A DNA stretch of 64,000 nt from SMYC01 sp965197495. GTDB lineage: Bacteria; Acidobacteriota; Vicinamibacteria; Marinacidobacterales; SMYC01. Where the stretch lies: NCBI GenBank assembly GCA_965197495.1, contig OZ240210.1:7006001-7070000 (forward strand), in the 5' to 3' direction. Shown piece by piece: positions 1 through 7,879 of the stretch. The notes under the pieces were generated by a model. The model worked only from the letters and a program-made list of their open reading frames with translations, had not been told where the DNA came from and searched no databases. Within the stretch, counting starts at the first letter, position 1. Each line of letters opens with the position of its first letter. Position numbers and translations under genes: made by a program.

Positions 1-1
1 G

Positions 2-616
2 CGAGCCATCGAGCTCAAGCCCAACGATGCGAACGCGCGGGCTTGGCACTCGCATTTCTTGAATATTGTGCGGCGTTCGGACGAAGCGATGGCGCAGATC
101 GAGCGGGCGTTGGAATTGGATCCGCTCAACGCTTTATACCAGGCGGTCTACGGTGTGGATCTCATCTTGGTGCGCCGGTATGACGACGCCATCGCGCAGT
201 TCCGCGACGCGCGGAGATTGGCGCCTGGCAACGCGGTGGTGCATACCGGACTCGAAGACGCGTTCTACCTAAAGGGCATGTATGAGGAGGCTTTTGAAGA
301 AAAGAAGGCTGCCGCAGCAGGCGATCGTGAAATGGAGGCCGCGCTGGTGCGCGGCGACGCGGAAGGGGGCTACCCCGGAGCGATGACTCGCGCGGCGGAT
401 ACGCTGGCCGTGCGCTCAAACTACAATAAACCCATGAAAATTGCAGCATTGTATGCGTCTGCGGGGAAGGAAGACCAATCCCTCGACTGGCTGGAGAAGG
501 CATTCGAGGCGCGCGACCCCAACATCCCTTATATCAGCGTGCTTCCGCGCTTTGACAGCCTGCGCGACGACCCGCGTTTCCAGGATCTGCTGCGCCGCAT
601 GAACCTTCCGCTTTAG
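2..616 (+). CDS. TPR-repeat protein, C-terminal part
   Basis: The frame is open to the left edge and begins RAIELKPNDANARAW, so the gene starts outside the window; the TTG at 59 is an internal codon. About 204 residues remain. They show at least two tetratricopeptide units (ALELDPLNALYQ, ARRLAPGNAVVHTGL), followed by a conserved tail with DWLEKAFEARDPNIPYI and DSLRDDPRFQDLLRRM. That tail is typical of large acidobacterial and proteobacterial proteins that put a winged-helix or kinase domain in front of TPRs. The role is probably protein-protein interaction in a regulator; the effector domain cannot be seen. The fragment of a winged-helix domain at 52343 belongs to the same broad class. Confidence 0.75.
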   Translation, partial: RAIELKPNDANARAWHSHFLNIVRRSDEAMAQIERALELDPLNALYQAVYGVDLILVRRYDDAIAQFRDARRLAPGNAVVHTGLEDAFYLKGMYEEAFEEKKAAAAGDREMEAALVRGDAEGGYPGAMTRAADTLAVRSNYNKPMKIAALYASAGKEDQSLDWLEKAFEARDPNIPYISVLPRFDSLRDDPRFQDLLRRMNLPL

Positions 617-1359
617 CTGCGCATGGGAAAGAGCTAGGTGTAGGACAGGGACCACCTGACTCCGCATCAAGAAGAGGTTTTTTTCTCGTCGCGATTTCAC
701 TAGATGCACGCCCAATGTTGGCTCAGAGGGTGCACGATGGGTGCGGCAGTATTGGGCTCACTTGGACTGAAATAGAAAAGCAGCGTCAAGGTCTCCTCTC
801 TGCTTTCTTTCGTCGCGGCGTTAGCTGTAAGCTGTCGCGGCTCCGAGACTCTGCATCTCATTGAGTGCAAAGGAACTTGAAAAAGCTGGTGCCGAAGGGG
901 GGATTCGAACCCCCACAGGTGTTACCCCATACGCCCGGGCAGTTTTATCTCGTAGAGGCGAAGACGCACTGGAGGACGACGACCCGGCCGTGCTGCATTA
1001 CCACGAAGAGCCGGCCAGGGCGCGAGAGCGCCCGCCTCGGCGAGACGTAGCGGCCAAGCTCGGCTACGATGAGCGCATGCTCAGAAATAGACCCGCTGCT
1101 CCCCACGCTCCGGATGACGCGGTTCTTGTCCGGAAGAAGTGCGCACCGTGTGCTCGGACCGCTTTGCTCGCCTGTGTTCGCCGGAATTCGAGAAAATCAG
1201 AGGCTATGCGCGAAGTGTCGGCAGCGCTCGGTGGTGCCAACGTATCGCGTTGTCGATGGGGATGGAGCTCGGCCGCCGGCGGTATGATCAGGTGTAGCGC
1301 TCAAAAAAGCGGTAGCAATCCGTTAGCAAAAGCCCCTGGCCCTCGCTCGCCGGTACGAG
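617..1359. other. Intergenic stretch with no gene seen
   Basis: This 743-bp gap lies between the TPR gene and the convergent ligA. Apart from the tRNA 3' remnant at 887-935, I see no coding region with family-like sequence. Short open frames across 861-1290 are by-products of the tRNA remnant and of ligA codon bias. Confidence 0.5.
887..935 (-). tRNA. 3' end of a leucine-type tRNA, remnant
   Basis: On the minus strand the stretch ends with a perfect T arm (stem GGGGG, loop TTCGAAT, stem CCCCC), the acceptor strand CTTCGGC, the discriminator A and an encoded CCA. It is preceded by a long variable arm, GGGGTAACACCT, as in class II tRNAs (Leu or Ser). The matching 5' acceptor GCCGAAG, the D arm and a recognisable anticodon arm are missing; no CTTCGGC occurs on the plus strand up to ligA. 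It is therefore a fragment, not a working tRNA. Such 3' ends are the usual attachment sites of integrating elements, which is a plausible origin. Confidence 0.7.
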
Positions 1360-1362
1360 CCC

Positions 1363-3360
1363 TCAACGTATCAGCTCCAGGAACTCCTTCTCAGTCAGCA
1401 CCTCGACCCCCAGCTCCTTCGCCTTGTCTGCTTTCGAGCCGGCGTTATCTCCGACGACGACGAAGCTCGTGTTCTTGCTCACCGAAGACGTCACGCGGCC
1501 CCCGCGCTCTTCGACGAGGCGCTTCGCTTCGTCGCGCTGAACTTCGACGAGCGTGCCGGTGAACACGATTTTCTTGCCTTCCAGTGTGCGCTCAACAGTA
1601 CTCTGGGCCCAGGCAAGATCGAGCCCGGAGGCCGTCATGCGGTCGATGACCTCTCGGTTGCGCGCAACTTCGAAATATTCCACGAGGCCGCGAGCCACTT
1701 CATCACCGATCTCATGAACGGCAACGAGCTCTTCGATGCTCGCTTGCATGAGTGGCGCGAGCGCTCCGAAATGGGTCGCGAGGACACGGGCCACATGCGT
1801 GCCGACATTCGGGATGCCGATGCCATAAATGAAGCGGTCGAGCTCCGCATGTTTGCTCTTCTCGATCGCGTCGATCAGGTTCTCGGCGGATTTGTCCGCG
1901 AAGCCCTCGAGCTCCAAGAGGTCCTCTTTGCCGAGCTTGTAGAAATCCGCCAAGTCCTCGACGAGCCCGCGCTCCACAAGCTGCGCCACGGTCTTCTCAC
2001 CGAGAAACTCGATCTCCATCGCTCCTCTACTCGCGAAGTGCTGGATACGACCGGTCTGCTGCGCGCGGCAACCCCAGCCACCGGTGCAGTAGTGATTGGC
2101 TCCCTTTTCGATCACGGGTGAGTCGTCCACCGGGCAGCGCTCGGGTATACGGAACGGCTCAGCACCTTTCTTCCGTCCTTCCGGCAAAACCTCGACGACC
2201 TCCGGTATGACGTCGCCCGCACGCTGGATTCGGACTCTGTCGCCGACGCGGACGTCCTTCCGGAGCACTTCGTCTTGATTGTGGAGCGTCGCGCGGCTGA
2301 CGGTAACGCCGGAGACGTCGACGGGACGAAGAAGCGCCACCGGCGTGAGCTTGCCCGTGCGACCGACTTGGACAGCGATGTCCATGACCTCGGTGATCTC
2401 CTGGCGCGGCTTGAACTTGAAAGCAACGGCCCAACGGGGCGTTCGCGATCGCGCCCCGAGCTCGGCTTGGTGGTCGTGCCGATTGACTTTGACGACCGCT
2501 CCGTCGAGCTCGTAGTCGAGCTCGTCGCGGCGGTTCTCGAGATCGTCGTGATAGGCCACGACCTCGTCCACGCTCTTGCAAAGCTTCACGAGCTTGTCGA
2601 CGCGAAAGTCCCAATCCGCGAGCGCCGCGAGCGCTTCGGACTGAGCGCCGAGCTCGACGCCTTCCACGTACATGACGTCGTAAGCGAAGAGATCCAAAGG
2701 GCGGCTCGCGGTGGCGCTCGTGTCGAGCTGGCGCAGCGATCCGGCCGCCGCGTTACGGGCATTCGCGAACGGCTCTTTGCCGAGCTCCGTCATGCGGCGG
2801 TTGAGGCGCTCGAACTGGCCGAGACGCATGATCGCCTCCGCCCGGACCGCGAGCACAGACGGTACCTCCCGAATCTCGGAGTACAAGCGAAGTGGCAAGG
2901 AACGTATGGTCTTCAAATTCTCCGTGACGTTCTCGCCGGTAGCCCCGTCGCCACGGGTAGAGCCCCGTTGAAACCGACCGCTCTCATAAACGAGCTCGAC
3001 CGAGAGGCCATCGAATTTGGGCTCGGCCATATACTCGATCGTTTCGCCTTCGAGCCCTTTCTCGACGCGTTTCACGAACTCGCGAACCTCGTCCGCGCTC
3101 ATGAGAGACTCGAGCGAGAGCATCGGCGCTAAATGTCGCACCTCACCGAAGGCGCTCTGCACCTTTCCGCCAACACGCTGAGTCGGCGAGTCGGCGGTGG
3201 CGAACTCCGAATGTTGCTCCTCGAGCGCCATCAGCTCCCGGAGAAGCTTGTCATAGGCGGCGTCGGCGATCTCGGATCTGTCTTTGACGTAGTAGAGGTA
3301 GTCGTGACGCCGAATGAGGGCGCGAAGCTCCTCGGCCCGCTCAGCGCGTTTCTGGATCAT
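1363..3360 (-). CDS. ligA: NAD-dependent DNA ligase LigA
   Basis: Seals nicks in DNA with NAD+ as AMP donor, in replication and repair. The 665-residue length is normal. In order: the N-terminal Ia domain (HDYLYYVKD), adenylation domain with nucleophile motif AEPKFDGLS, OB fold, zinc finger, helix-hairpin-helix repeats, and a C-terminal BRCT domain (KKIVFTGTL onward). The zinc finger is unusual: the usual C-P-x-C pair reads CPVD, so one of four cysteine ligands is Asp, while the later Cys pair (CTGGWGC) is kept. ATG at 3360 is preferred over a TTG four codons upstream. The gene stands alone, with its 3' end facing the tRNA remnant. Confidence 0.96.
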   Translation of the reverse strand: MIQKRAERAEELRALIRRHDYLYYVKDRSEIADAAYDKLLRELMALEEQHSEFATADSPTQRVGGKVQSAFGEVRHLAPMLSLESLMSADEVREFVKRVEKGLEGETIEYMAEPKFDGLSVELVYESGRFQRGSTRGDGATGENVTENLKTIRSLPLRLYSEIREVPSVLAVRAEAIMRLGQFERLNRRMTELGKEPFANARNAAAGSLRQLDTSATASRPLDLFAYDVMYVEGVELGAQSEALAALADWDFRVDKLVKLCKSVDEVVAYHDDLENRRDELDYELDGAVVKVNRHDHQAELGARSRTPRWAVAFKFKPRQEITEVMDIAVQVGRTGKLTPVALLRPVDVSGVTVSRATLHNQDEVLRKDVRVGDRVRIQRAGDVIPEVVEVLPEGRKKGAEPFRIPERCPVDDSPVIEKGANHYCTGGWGCRAQQTGRIQHFASRGAMEIEFLGEKTVAQLVERGLVEDLADFYKLGKEDLLELEGFADKSAENLIDAIEKSKHAELDRFIYGIGIPNVGTHVARVLATHFGALAPLMQASIEELVAVHEIGDEVARGLVEYFEVARNREVIDRMTASGLDLAWAQSTVERTLEGKKIVFTGTLVEVQRDEAKRLVEERGGRVTSSVSKNTSFVVVGDNAGSKADKAKELGVEVLTEKEFLELIR

Positions 3361-3398
3361 GGCTGTCGTCAACCGACTCCGACGATCGCCGTTTGGCC

Positions 3399-4412
3399 TC
3401 AGATCCCGTTTCGATAATGCGGCACGGGCACGTCCACCATCGTGCGCAGACCAGGCTCGAGCTTCACCATCGAAGGGGCGGTCGCGAGCAACATGGCCAC
3501 GGTCGCTTCGTCACCGGCTACGCCTCCCTCGAACGAGACGGTAACGTTGGGGTTGCCTTCGACCGTGATGCGGTCAGTCGGTTTCTTCGCCCCGACATAC
3601 ATCTGCAAATCGAGCGTAACGACTTCCTTGCGGTTCCGATAGCTTTGGCACACGTGATGGAGGCCTGCGACTTCGCCGACTCGAACCGTGACATGTGGCG
3701 TCTTCACGCGCTTTTTCGACAGCACCGGGTCGATCGTCTCTTTGACTTTGTCGAGATTCCAGCCGAGCCCCTCAGCCACGAGATAGGTCGATTCGAGAAG
3801 GCCCACGTGTCCGAGCTCCCCCTTGTTGACGGCCCGGCGAAACTTCAAGCGGGTGAGGCCCGCACCCACCTTCTTCTGAAGGTTCTCACGGCGGGTCGAC
3901 GCGTCCACGACACGCTCGATCCTGATCGACGTCAGATCGACACAAGGAGCCGTCGCGGCGAGCGCGAACGTGTCCATGACGAAGCCGGGGTTGACGCCGG
4001 TACCGAGAACGGAAACGTCCCGGGAAACGGCGAGCTTGTTCAGCTCCCGCGCCTGCGCTGCATAGTTGACATGGGGCATCAGGAGCTCCTCGCAGGAGCT
4101 GACAACGTTGGTCCGGGCTTCGACGCACTGTTTGATCTGCGGCAGGACCTGCTTGAAGCGAGAACCCGTCGTCAGGATCACGACGTCGGGTCGGCTCACG
4201 CCGAGGACGTCGTCGGCCCGATCCGAGACGCGCACACCCGACGGGCGTTTCAGCCCAGAAAGGTCCGCCACGTCTCTCTGCTGCTTGGCGGGATCATGGT
4301 CGATAGCCCCCACGAGCTGAAGAGCCGGGCGACTGAGAATGGCCTTTGCAGTTTCGAGCCCGATCTGACCAAGACCATAGACCGCAATCCGGATCCGTTC
4401 CGGAGCTTTCAT
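3399..4412 (-). CDS. DapB/2,4-diaminopentanoate dehydrogenase-like oxidoreductase
   Basis: A soluble Rossmann-fold oxidoreductase of 337 residues. The N terminus carries the dinucleotide-binding motif VYGLGQIG, then VGAIDHDPAKQQRDVADL, where the acidic residue after the second strand suggests NAD(P) selection. TGVNPGF and the C-terminal domain match the dihydrodipicolinate-reductase-like group that includes 2,4-diaminopentanoate dehydrogenase of ornithine breakdown. The exact substrate is inferred and not secure; no ornithine genes lie nearby. ATG at 4412 is chosen because GGAGGT lies eight bases upstream; a GTG at 4421 overlaps that site. The gene is divergent from the CPBP protease, with about 130 bp between starts. 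Confidence 0.8.
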   Translation of the reverse strand: MKAPERIRIAVYGLGQIGLETAKAILSRPALQLVGAIDHDPAKQQRDVADLSGLKRPSGVRVSDRADDVLGVSRPDVVILTTGSRFKQVLPQIKQCVEARTNVVSSCEELLMPHVNYAAQARELNKLAVSRDVSVLGTGVNPGFVMDTFALAATAPCVDLTSIRIERVVDASTRRENLQKKVGAGLTRLKFRRAVNKGELGHVGLLESTYLVAEGLGWNLDKVKETIDPVLSKKRVKTPHVTVRVGEVAGLHHVCQSYRNRKEVVTLDLQMYVGAKKPTDRITVEGNPNVTVSFEGGVAGDEATVAMLLATAPSMVKLEPGLRTMVDVPVPHYRNGI

Positions 4413-4545
4413 CGAGCACACCTCCGATTGAACTATTCAACTGAATGACAGGAGACAAGTTACACGAGCTTATATCAAACACCCGTCATCGTCCAACTTC
4501 CGCCCAACTTTAAAAAATGTGCCTTGGTCTATAGTATTCGAGACC

Positions 4546-5814
4546 ATGGGCGCCAAGGAGCCACTAAGCACACCCACCCCCATCCCCATCCCCTCGCCAG
4601 CAGCTGGCGTTTTTCTCTACGTCACCGTGCTGCTCGTCCACGTTTCGGCCATTTTGCTATTCAATGCCCTGAACCTGTCGCAGAATATCGTTCTCATCGT
4701 GACACCCACCCTGATGCTGCTGCTCACGGTGGTCACCGCAACCCGACTTCGCGTCGATTTGAGGGAGACGCTGCTCCTACGGCTTCCATCCGGCGCCGAC
4801 TTCTTCATGGCGTTCCCGCTCGCGATCTCTTTTTTCATTCTCGGCGATCAACTGTCTCTTCTCACGGAAGAGTTCTTCGCATTGCCCGAGGGGATCGCCC
4901 ATGAGACGCGACGCATGATGCAAGCCCAGAGTCCGGTCGAGTGGCTCTTGAAAATTGGGACGATCGGCTTTGGTGCGGCGGTCTCCGAAGAGCTGATGTT
5001 TCGCGGTTTCATCCAAACGAGCTTTCTGAGAGTCATGTCGCGGACCCGAGCCGTACTCTGGACGTCCTTTCTGTTCATGGTGATCCATTTTCTGCCGATC
5101 CCGGCCATCGCCGCAGCGGGAATCGTGCTGGGCTTCATAGCACTCGCGACCCGAAGCATCGTCGTGCCAATCGTCGTGCACTTCACCAATAACGTCGCGG
5201 GGCTCTTGCTCATCAATCTCGCCGATCTCGACACGCTCGGCGAGCCGCTATGGATCCCGCCGGCGATCCTTCTGCCAGCACTGGCCATTTTTGGTCTGAC
5301 GTGCGCGTACTACTTCCGGCGGATGGACCCCGAGCCCGACCTCCCGCTCGAGTCCGAAGGACACGCCGAAAGCCCGCCGCGCCTGGAGCTTCCCAGAAGC
5401 TCCGTTTCTCTTTCAGAGGAGCTTGCCTCCGTGCCACGGGACAAGCGCCGCCTCGGCTGGCTCGTCGTTGGCGCGTCCATCGTTCTCGGTGTCGTCGTCC
5501 TCATGAGTCTTTTTGCCGCCTCGGTGTACAGCATGTATCCCAAGCGGATTCACGAAAGCGTAATTCAGGGACTGAAGATTCAAAGCGAACAACAGCTCAC
5601 GGCGACCGAGGACGGAGCTCGCCTAGCGGCCGCCTTCGACGTGCTGTCCGCTTTGAACGAGGACGGCAACCTGGGCTGGCGCGACCTTTTCGGCGTTCTC
5701 CGTGTTTGCGCGCGGTTGAGCGCGGATGGGCGCATCGATCCACGCGAGGCGGACGATCTCACCGAGGCCATCCGGGATCTCGCCATAGCCAAAACGAGAC
5801 CGCGCTCACTTTGA
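4546..5814 (+). CDS. CPBP-family intramembrane metalloprotease
   Basis: A polytopic membrane protein of 422 residues in the CAAX protease/bacteriocin-processing (Abi) family. The catalytic signature is present: EELMFRG, then VIHFLP and HFTNN, giving the paired glutamates and histidines that bind the metal. A Pro-rich N terminus precedes the first membrane segment. After the protease core there is an extra membrane helix (LVVGASIVLGVVVLMSLF) and a soluble tail of about 90 residues rich in acidic helices, which the minimal family lacks. ATG at 4546 follows TATAGT at 4530-4535; if that is the -10 box, the leader is very short. Substrate unknown. Confidence 0.85.
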   Translation: MGAKEPLSTPTPIPIPSPAAGVFLYVTVLLVHVSAILLFNALNLSQNIVLIVTPTLMLLLTVVTATRLRVDLRETLLLRLPSGADFFMAFPLAISFFILGDQLSLLTEEFFALPEGIAHETRRMMQAQSPVEWLLKIGTIGFGAAVSEELMFRGFIQTSFLRVMSRTRAVLWTSFLFMVIHFLPIPAIAAAGIVLGFIALATRSIVVPIVVHFTNNVAGLLLINLADLDTLGEPLWIPPAILLPALAIFGLTCAYYFRRMDPEPDLPLESEGHAESPPRLELPRSSVSLSEELASVPRDKRRLGWLVVGASIVLGVVVLMSLFAASVYSMYPKRIHESVIQGLKIQSEQQLTATEDGARLAAAFDVLSALNEDGNLGWRDLFGVLRVCARLSADGRIDPREADDLTEAIRDLAIAKTRPRSL

Positions 5815-5819
5815 GTCCC

Positions 5820-5858
5820 GCAGTTCGAGTTGCTACCGGCTTCCAGCTACCCGCTGCC
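5820..5858. repeat. Inverted repeat arm, partner at 9887-9918
   Basis: The motif GTTGCTACCGGCTTCC with ACCCGCTGCC recurs, inverted, at 9887-9918 (reverse complement reads GGGTTGCTGCCGGCTACC). Before the IS pair inserted, the two arms lay about 50 bp apart between the convergent CPBP and permease genes, so they could form a bidirectional terminator stem. A related CTACC-rich stretch lies at 23449-23492. Confidence 0.45.
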
Positions 5859-7712
5859 TGGTCGGCGCTGGACATTCGCGATTCTGACGGGGTAGACGCT
5901 AGCCCATGTTTCCCTTTTAGGCTGAAGTTCCTTGCTGAAAAAACCAAGATCCGGTGTTGATCCAATAAGATAGATGGAATCAATGGTGCTGGCGTCTGTC
6001 AGGATCGAGTTGGCGCGAGCGGTGCCGCGCGTGACGACGCGCTTAGTCCGCCCAGAACCCAGCTGTAAGTCGACGACCCGGACCGAGCGTAGCGCTTGTA
6101 GTGCCTCGGTTGCGGACAGGTCGAGTTCGGCGACCTTGAGCTTTTTCTCAAGAGCCCGATGCACAAGGAAGGCCAGCGTAGCTACGAAAAGATGTGCCTC
6201 CACACGCTCATCGGTCTGGTGGTAAACGGGACGCATCTCAATGACATCCTTAAGGCATGAGAAGGCTCGCTCGACCTCGTTTAGGTCCTTGTAAAGGCGC
6301 ACGGCGTCGACCGGAGAGAGGTTTTGCTCTTCGGTTTGAATAACGTACTTACCCTCGTAGGCTTGCTCGCGCTTGAGGTTGACGGGGTGCTCGAAGAAGC
6401 GGAAGCGACCGTTTTTGTACTCCCAGTCGTAGTAACGGTGACCGTGGTGGCGTGCCTGTATGCGCGCGGCGGCGGCACCGATTTTCTCGGGGGCTTTCAA
6501 TCGTCCGTCGCGCACGCGGCGCTCGAGGGCCTCGAATGCCGCACGGGCACGTCCCATGGCCCGCAGCCTCTGCCCGCGCTCGTAGGCGAGCCTTTCGTCG
6601 CTGTGAACGACGAAGATGCGCACCCCAGACTGCTCGGAGCGGACTTCTTGCACACGAGTCTTAGGTGGCTCGGCTTTTTCGCTCACCGTGATGCCACCAG
6701 GGCAGTCGATCCACTCTCCGCTGGCGCGCTCGATGTAACGATAGACCTCCTCGCGCCGTCGTCTTTGCAGCCCGACGAGATAGCCCTGCTTGCGCGAGCG
6801 CACCACTGCCAGGCTGTCGCTCGTTACCATCCCTCGGTCGCCGACAAAAACCACGCGGTGCAAACCGAATCGTTCGTTGAGATCGTTGAGCACCTGCGGC
6901 ACCGTTTTCGCGTCACGCCAGTTGCCGGCGAAAACATGGTGGGCGATCGGCCAACCGTCCACCATCACCAGACCGATAAGCACTTGCCGGTTACGCGGTC
7001 TGCGGTCGCGACTGTAGCCGTGGGCGCCGAGCCCCGGAGGGCCTTGACCTTCGAAGTACGTCGACGTCAGGTCGTAAAACACCATGTCAACCTCAAGCGA
7101 AAACAGATCCCGCAAGCGCAAAAACAGCTCCTTCTCGATCTGTTCTTTGCGGGCATGCAGCTGGTCGAGCGTTCGGTACCATTGCTTGAGTTGGCGAAAC
7201 TCCACGCGAACCCGCGGGGAGCGACTCGCTCGCCGTTCCCCATCATCGCGCCACTACGGCACCCACCGCCGCCCCTGCCGGTCGCAGACGAAGTCGGTCT
7301 CGAGCCAGCGCGCCAGACCGTGCTCGCTTGACGGAGCACATAGCCGGTTGGCGACCAGCACCAAAGCTCGCTCGCTTAGCGCCACTCCGTCCCGCTTGCC
7401 GCGGCCCCCGAGCCGGTCGAGAATCTGCTCCAGCCCGAGCTCGCGCCACAGCGTCGCCGTCACCAGCATCGGACCCCAATCCCACGCGTCTGCCCCCGCG
7501 ACCTGCTCGGCTGCTCGCTCGGTGTCGGCCGGTTCACCGGCCCCAAGCAACCGATTGAGGGAGTCGAGATTGGCAACTAGAAGTTCCTTGCGCCCCAAGT
7601 TGCACACTACGCGTTGCTTCGGCTTGCCGTGCTCCCGATACGACTCGACCAGGCGGACATACTCATGTTGAACCCCTTTGCCGCCTGCGGCCCGAACGAT
7701 GCGGAAGAACAT
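5847..7712 (-). pseudogene. IS1634-type transposase, nonsense-interrupted
   Basis: Reads as the copy B transposase, starting MFFRIVRAAGGKG at 7712, but the CAG codon after RRWVP is TAG at about 7251-7253. The remaining frame runs on from the next codon, and the DDE-type motifs (FYDLTSTYFEG, FVGDRGMV, NEVERAFSCLKD) are still readable. After NSILT the C terminus switches to an unrelated tail (STPDLGFFSKELQP) and runs past the IS end to 5847. The protein should not be made in full. Confidence 0.88.
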
Positions 7713-7875
7713 AACCTGTCCTCACGCATACTACATGTCATTGTCCACGATTACAACGTATTAATGGCGCTTAAAGCACAATCTCTGTCTCTACGTTTTG
7801 GGCGAAATCCAACCCCCGTTCCTTTGAATTCAGTCACTTACGAGCGTTAGGGTGCTCATAAAGGGTAAACATGGG
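5903..7875 (-). mobile_element. IS1634-type element, copy A (mosaic, inactive)
   Basis: It is bounded by the terminal inverted repeat CCCATGTTTCCCTTTT on the left and its complement (AAAGGGTAAACATGGG) on the right, and flanked by CTAG at 5899-5902 and 7876-7879. Most of its length is nearly identical to copies B and C. The left 90 bp or so inside the repeat differ completely from those copies, so this end comes from another element sharing the same terminus. Total 1973 bp against 2003 bp for B and C. Confidence 0.9.
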
Positions 7876-7879
7876 CTAG

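Noticed and set aside
861..1562. Open frames giving peptides such as GGIRTPT and GGFEPP
   Set aside because: These peptides are translations of the tRNA T arm read on the wrong strand, a well-known artefact; the longer frame also runs antisense into ligA.
2275..3132. 285-residue open frame on the plus strand inside ligA
   Set aside because: Antisense shadow of a high-GC gene with complete LigA motifs on the other strand.
6324..7331. 335-residue plus-strand frame, repeated at 8331 and 46161
   Set aside because: It lies antisense to the IS1634 transposase in every copy and has no family resemblance.
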